Source: Candidatus Kapaibacterium sp. | GTDB taxonomy: Bacteria; Bacteroidota; Ignavibacteria; Kapaibacteriales; UBA4661 | Direction of reading: 5' to 3' | Assembly (NCBI GenBank): GCA_025455065.1 | Contig: JALONG010000038.1 | Span: 1 to 57,045, forward strand | DNA: 57,045 bases | Notes under the pieces: generated by a model | Seen by the model: the letters and a program-made list of their open reading frames with translations, nothing else | Database searches by the model: none | What the model was told of the DNA's origin: nothing | Part shown: piece after piece, positions 53,640 through 57,045 of the stretch | How positions within the stretch are numbered: the stretch's first letter is position 1 | Layout of the letters: every line of letters begins with the position of its first letter | Translations under genes and position numbers: made by a program

Positions 53640-53780
53640 AGAGGTGTTGAGTGTTGAATGATGAGTATTGAATGTTGAGTTGAATGATGAGTGTTGAGTT
53701 TCCGAAAGTTGTCAGTGCTGCTATGTGAATGATTAAGATGCTTCAACTCAGCACTCACCATTCAAAACTCAATACTTGAT
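53640..53780. repeat. Degenerate TGAGTGTTGA-type tandem repeat
   Basis: About 140 bp between two minus-strand genes contain variants of TGAGTGTTGAATGATGAGTA on one side and CACTCACCATTCAAAACTCA on the other. Similar ACTCA/CACT words occur near 20925-20960 and 52990-53015. No gene is present. Confidence 0.6.
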
Positions 53781-53781
53781 T

Positions 53782-54198
53782 TTAAGCGTGTGGCGTTACC
53801 CACGTTTCACCGTCCTCGAAGACCTCTTTTTTCCAAATCGGAACGCGCTCTTTCAGCGTATCAATCACAAGCTGACACGCGGCAAAAGCATCGGCTCTAT
53901 GCGGCGTGGAAACAGCCACAACGACCGCAATGCCGCCCGGCTCAATCGTTCCCAAACGGTGATGCGCGGTGATGGCATGAGCATTCCAGCGCTGTTGCGC
54001 CTCTTCGCAGATGGACTGCATTTCTTTGAGCGCCATTGGCTCGTAAGCCTCATATTCCAGTCTGAGAACGGCTTTGCCTTTGGTCTCGTTACGCACCGTG
54101 CCGATAAATACGTCAATCGCGCCGCAACGCTCATTTTGGACGGAGGCGATGATTGCGGCAGTGTCGAGCGGGGTTTCGGTGAGATGTGTGGAAATCAT
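53782..54198 (-). CDS. moaE: Molybdopterin synthase catalytic subunit MoaE
   Basis: This 138-residue protein has the MoaE pattern CGAIDVFIGTVRNETKGKAVLRLEYEAYEPMALKEM, HHRLGTIEPGGIAVVVAVSTPHRADAFAACQLVIDTLKERVPIWKKEVFEDGETWV. The Lys in PIWKKE is the active-site Lys. With MoaD it inserts the two dithiolene sulfurs into precursor Z. No MoaD is encoded next to it. It is on the minus strand downstream of the PLD-ATPase gene. Confidence 0.95.
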   Translation of the reverse strand: MISTHLTETPLDTAAIIASVQNERCGAIDVFIGTVRNETKGKAVLRLEYEAYEPMALKEMQSICEEAQQRWNAHAITAHHRLGTIEPGGIAVVVAVSTPHRADAFAACQLVIDTLKERVPIWKKEVFEDGETWVTPHA

Positions 54199-54223
54199 AT
54201 CGGGTTGTTATGGTTTTGGGTAA

Positions 54224-54257
54224 CCCGTTCTACCGCTAGGAAGCGGTAGGACGGGGC
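54224..54257. repeat. Hairpin repeat CGTTCTACcgcTAGGAAgcgGTAGGACGGGG
   Basis: CCCGTTCTACCGCT and AGCGGTAGGACGGG pair (14 bp, one wobble) around AGGA. It is related to 56898-56934 and, inverted, to 38541-38582. The inner stem bases differ between copies on both arms, keeping the pairing. No T-run follows it. Confidence 0.7.
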
Positions 54258-54286
54258 AGCTAATTTCAATGCCAGAAGTCATTGTT

Positions 54287-56266
54287 TTACTTCCGAAAAA
54301 GGCGCTGCAATAAGCCTTGCGCCCCAAACGAGGCTTCCAAAAATTCTTCCAAATAGTCCTTGTAAAAAATAATCATATCGCCGCGCCGCGAACTGACAAG
54401 GTAATCGGGTATATCCCGCGCAAAACGCCTGATACCGTGCGCGTCGTTGTCAAGGCGCAGTACGATTTTATTGCCTTTCACCGACCACGCATCGGGATTG
54501 TATTTGTGCAGCTCCAAAAGTTCCATTTTGATTTTATCGTGCTTTTGCTGGCTGTATTGCTGAATACTTGTGGGAGCGCACCAAGCGGGGAGTTCTGTGC
54601 CTGTGCGCTGCGCGTATTCTTTGAAAATTTCACACAAAATTCCCGAAGAAAACCCGACAATATCTTGCGGCTTCTCTTCGTTCAAAGCATCCAGCACACG
54701 GCGTAAATACTCACGATAAAGTGCTGTCGAAAGGTCGCGTTTGATACGTTTTACCTGCTTGGCAAGGTCGCGGCTTTCGCCCGTGTGGTCGGGCAGCGAG
54801 GCATCGGTGTAGAGTATCAAACACCGCTTGCGGACTTCTGTTTCAAAGGTATCGCGGTCGGCGTTCATCGAAAGCACGATAGCAGGGTATTCCTTGAGCG
54901 CGAGGTAATCGTCCTTGATGACCGCAATGGCGTGGCTGTTAAAGCGGGTGTTGTCGAGGTCGTCGAAAACCATCGGATAGCGCTTGTTCTGCTCGCGCAA
55001 GCCCGCTATTGCTGACTTGGTGAACCAATCTTTTTCCAAAAAACCTTCTTGCCCAAACATCGAAACCAGCAGCGTGCGGATAAGTTGCGATTTTCCACAA
55101 TTACTTTTGCCATACAAAATCCCCACAATCGGATACTCAAACGGCTCTTCATTCCGCGCCAGCGCTGCATTGCGAATGTCGCAGATTATCGGTGAAACGT
55201 AGAACCAACTCATAAACGTAAAATAATCTCGCATAAGCCGCATCGTGTTTCCGCGAAAATGCTTGAATCCGTCAAAATACTCCAACAATAGCTGCACATC
55301 ACGCTGAACGGCACTTTCTTCCGGCTCCAGCGACACTTGCTTTCCCGAAACAATCACCGTCCCCGAAGGCGCATCAATGCTGACATATTCGGTGGGGTTT
55401 TCCGTTTCGGTACGCGAAGAACTTTTGATGTACTGAACAGCTTGCAAGGCAACTTTTCGGTCAAGACGCATCACACCTCGCTCCGAAGCCACAATACGGT
55501 TCAAATCCATGTACTGACGCGGTGTTTTTTGCGAAATAATCTTTGTGATAATCGTCGGTTGCGGCGGGGCATCGCGCACCAGAATAACAGGCGGGATTGC
55601 CTCACGCTCAAGCACAGACGGGCTTTGCGAGGCGTTAAAGACAGGCAAGTTTTCCAGCGAAAATTCATCGGTGGCGAGTGCTTCTTTGACGATGTGCATG
55701 GTGGAAGAGGCTTTCACACGCTCATATTTTGCGGAGAAAAAATCCCACGCGCCGTCGTCATCATCGAACACGATATAACTTTCGTTTTGATTTCCCGAAA
55801 AAGCACGCTCCGAAAAGTTCGCCGAACCTGTAATGATGCGCTTTCTGGATGATTCCGCATTTTCCAGCAAAAACATTTTTTCGTGAGAAATCATCTCGCG
55901 CACCACAAAAAACCGCATTGCTCCCGAATCAATTTTCTGCCGCATCGCATCATCCAGCGCCGTAGGCTTCAGAATGTCCATAAGTTCTTTTACCAGAAGT
56001 TCTTGATAATACAAGAACTTGCTCATATCGTTCAGTATATCTTCTCGCCCAAAAATTACTTCCATATCCTGCGTCATTGCCCCAACGTGGCTAATGATGC
56101 TGAGGCTGCTGGAATAGGTCAGAGCGCGGCAGTGGGTGAACCCCGCAAACAAGTCCTCAAACGAGTATTCCTGCGCTGTTTGGAACTGCGCCTGCACGAC
56201 GTGCAAACGCGAGGTTTCGCCAAACAGCCCCGTTGTGGCTTCGGAGCGGACTTGTTTTTTTGCCAT
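54287..56266 (-). CDS. Phospholipase-D-like nuclease fused to a P-loop ATPase
   Basis: This 659-residue protein is unusual. Residues 30-185 form a phospholipase-D-like domain with one HxK motif (SHEKMFLL, His128/Lys130) and GSANFSERAF (147-156) with the Asn/Ser of the HKD signature; a single HKD implies a dimeric active site as in Nuc. Residues about 360-500 form an ATPase with Walker A GKSNCGKS (386-393), Walker B MVFDDLD (432-438), sensor Asn in SMNAD and Arg in EVRKRC, SF3/AAA-like. The C-terminal 150 residues are helical, unassigned. It is the last gene of a cluster behind a MazF toxin-antitoxin pair. Its role is unknown; a nuclease defence function is an inference. Confidence 0.65.
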   Translation of the reverse strand: MAKKQVRSEATTGLFGETSRLHVVQAQFQTAQEYSFEDLFAGFTHCRALTYSSSLSIISHVGAMTQDMEVIFGREDILNDMSKFLYYQELLVKELMDILKPTALDDAMRQKIDSGAMRFFVVREMISHEKMFLLENAESSRKRIITGSANFSERAFSGNQNESYIVFDDDDGAWDFFSAKYERVKASSTMHIVKEALATDEFSLENLPVFNASQSPSVLEREAIPPVILVRDAPPQPTIITKIISQKTPRQYMDLNRIVASERGVMRLDRKVALQAVQYIKSSSRTETENPTEYVSIDAPSGTVIVSGKQVSLEPEESAVQRDVQLLLEYFDGFKHFRGNTMRLMRDYFTFMSWFYVSPIICDIRNAALARNEEPFEYPIVGILYGKSNCGKSQLIRTLLVSMFGQEGFLEKDWFTKSAIAGLREQNKRYPMVFDDLDNTRFNSHAIAVIKDDYLALKEYPAIVLSMNADRDTFETEVRKRCLILYTDASLPDHTGESRDLAKQVKRIKRDLSTALYREYLRRVLDALNEEKPQDIVGFSSGILCEIFKEYAQRTGTELPAWCAPTSIQQYSQQKHDKIKMELLELHKYNPDAWSVKGNKIVLRLDNDAHGIRRFARDIPDYLVSSRRGDMIIFYKDYLEEFLEASFGAQGLLQRLFRK

Positions 56267-56293
56267 AGTTGGAGTTGAGAAATGGGGTGATTG

Positions 56294-56614
56294 TTATGAC
56301 AATCGAAAAAGAATTTTGAGATTGGTGTCTAACCGCACAATATCGGATTGGTCGAGTGTTCCCAACAGTCCTTTGGCTAAAATCTTATCCAATGTGGCTA
56401 TTTTGCTGGTTCGTATCACCGAAGGCTTGCGTAACCCATTATGTTGGTTTGGTGAAACGGCAACGTCGGTAGGCTCAGGCAGGGCGACTTGTGTGGTGAT
56501 AAAGCAAACGGTAATGTCCGATTGTACACTCGCCAAAATCACCGCAGGACGGAGTTTACTTCCACTGAGGTCGGTAAATGGGAAGGTAACGAGAACAATA
56601 TCGCCCTTATCCAT
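56294..56614 (-). CDS. MazF/PemK-family endoribonuclease toxin
   Basis: This 106-residue protein has the MazF/PemK motif GDIVLVTFPFTDLSGSKLRPAVIL with Arg22, then CFITTQV with Thr40/41, and KPSVIRTSKIATLDK. These match the catalytic Arg and Thr of the family. It cleaves mRNA at short sequence motifs when free of its antitoxin. It overlaps the end of the antitoxin gene by 8 bp and lies 27 bp before the PLD-ATPase gene, suggesting a common transcript. Confidence 0.9.
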   Translation of the reverse strand: MDKGDIVLVTFPFTDLSGSKLRPAVILASVQSDITVCFITTQVALPEPTDVAVSPNQHNGLRKPSVIRTSKIATLDKILAKGLLGTLDQSDIVRLDTNLKILFRLS

Positions 56615-56837
56615 GATACACTTCCTTTGCGTCCGCTAAGGTGTACAAATCTTCTTCCACATCCAAAAAAGCAAATGCCTCGCTCGCTACCGCTAAGGCT
56701 TGAATACCGCTTTGTAGCTGGTGTTCTTCGTAACGTTTGGCAAGAATATCGGCAAAATTGGAAATCTCCTCCGCTTTTTCCAGTGGAAGTTGGTGGATAG
56801 CCGAAATTGTCCGCTCAATGATGAGTTCTTTTGTCAT
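56607..56837 (-). CDS. Antitoxin of the MazF/PemK pair
   Basis: This 76-residue protein starts at the ATG complementary to 56835-56837. It is helical (TISAIHQLPLEKAEEISNFADILAKRYEEHQLQ) with an acidic C-terminus (LDVEEDLYTLADAKEVYHG), typical of unstructured toxin-neutralising tails. The LPLEKAEEISNFADIL helix resembles DUF2281-type antitoxins. The order antitoxin then toxin, with 8-bp overlap, fits type II systems. A family name is tentative. Confidence 0.8.
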   Translation of the reverse strand: MTKELIIERTISAIHQLPLEKAEEISNFADILAKRYEEHQLQSGIQALAVASEAFAFLDVEEDLYTLADAKEVYHG

Positions 56838-56897
56838 GGATTGCAGCAATAAATGTAGAAATGTTACGCCACAAATTTAGCCTTTTCTTGTTTCAAA

Positions 56898-56934
56898 CTC
56901 GTTCTACGGTTAGGAAACCGTAGGATGGGGCGAG
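56898..56934. repeat. Hairpin repeat CTCGTTCTACggttAGGAaaccGTAGGA
   Basis: The stem TTCTACGGTT/AACCGTAGGA with the loop AGGA is enclosed by CTCG/CGAG. It is the third member of the family at 38541-38582 and 54224-54257, with compensating changes in the inner stem. Confidence 0.7.
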
Positions 56935-56958
56935 TAGCAGAGCGTGTGTTATACCAAT

Positions 56959-57045
56959 TTAAGTTAATAATTGTGCATTAACAATCTCCATAACCCAATC
57001 AGGACTAACAAGAGAGCGTATAATGTCATTGCTGATGCCCTCTAC
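56959..57045 (-). CDS. Partial C-terminus of a gene that runs off the window
   Basis: From the right edge, the minus strand stays open for 28 codons (ending SPDWVMEIVNAQLLT) before a TAA at 56959-56961. The final NAQLLT-stop and the following bases resemble a motif inside the insertion at 44844-44872, where the same frame reads NAQSST-stop. It may be the 3' end of a real, possibly mobile gene or a fragment of one. Nothing more can be said without the next bases. Confidence 0.35.
   Translation of the reverse strand, partial: VEGISNDIIRSLVSPDWVMEIVNAQLLT

Noticed and set aside
1-57045. tRNA or rRNA genes
   Set aside because: I found no cloverleaf with a GGTTCGAATCC-like T-loop and no rRNA-like conserved segments, although a covariance-model scan was not possible.

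Overview
The window looks like a chromosomal segment from a bacterium of the Bacteroidota/Chlorobiota (FCB) group, possibly close to Candidatus Kapabacteria. The lineage call is an inference from gene content: a SusC/SusD outer-membrane pair, a fused 2-oxoglutarate decarboxylase/dehydrogenase carrying its own E2 catalytic domain, a two-component beta-propeller histidine kinase, many secreted or lipoprotein genes, few clear Shine-Dalgarno sites, and two sites matching the Bacteroidota TTTG-N19-21-TAnnTTTG promoter pattern. No rRNA, tRNA or CRISPR array was seen.

Layout. 0-6.2 kb holds secreted or metabolic genes: an SGNH esterase with an N-terminal helical repeat region, an MBL hydrolase, a D-amino-acid-oxidase-like enzyme and an M14 carboxypeptidase lipoprotein. 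6.2-8.9 kb is an accessory island with a Uma2 nuclease gene followed by an overlapping ATPase/HNH pair resembling the Septu (PtuAB) anti-phage system. 8.9-13.5 kb is a susCD pair. 13.6-20.5 kb mixes Uma2 genes, a nitrate/nitrite-sensing-type chemoreceptor with a CheY-like regulator, sufU and moaC. 21-24.7 kb is the fused 2-oxoglutarate enzyme. 24.8-34 kb has two related lipoproteins, another Uma2, an SDR, an unrecognised 637-residue protein, a CDF transporter, a GH1 glycosidase, an ECF sigma factor and a GPP34 protein. 34-46.3 kb is almost entirely minus strand: decayed coiled-coil gene, propeller histidine kinase, coiled-coil protein, DUF2442, a large VPS10/BNR-like secreted protein, etfBA, and a lipoprotein gene apparently split by a small insertion. 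46.7-54.2 kb holds a TolB-propeller/barrel protein with a degenerate peptidase motif, PTPS-folE, rnhB-mogA, a scramblase-like gene and moaE. 54.3-56.8 kb is a minus-strand cluster of antitoxin, MazF/PemK toxin and an unusual phospholipase-D/P-loop-ATPase fusion.

Functional links. FolE and PTPS overlap by four bases and would catalyse consecutive pteridine steps. MoaC, MogA and MoaE supply three dispersed molybdenum-cofactor steps. EtfB and EtfA form one heterodimer. Two regions are candidates for mobile-DNA defence: the Septu-like pair, and the PLD-ATPase gene behind a toxin-antitoxin pair. Five Uma2 genes lie in 57 kb, including a tandem pair.

Small repeats are frequent. They include a 147-bp element in two copies with inverted arms built of AATC-nonamers, a hairpin family in three copies with covarying stems, a 47-bp palindromic element flanked by perfect 8-bp direct repeats inside a decayed gene, and a roughly 160-bp insertion that appears to have broken a lipoprotein gene; removing it restores one continuous frame.
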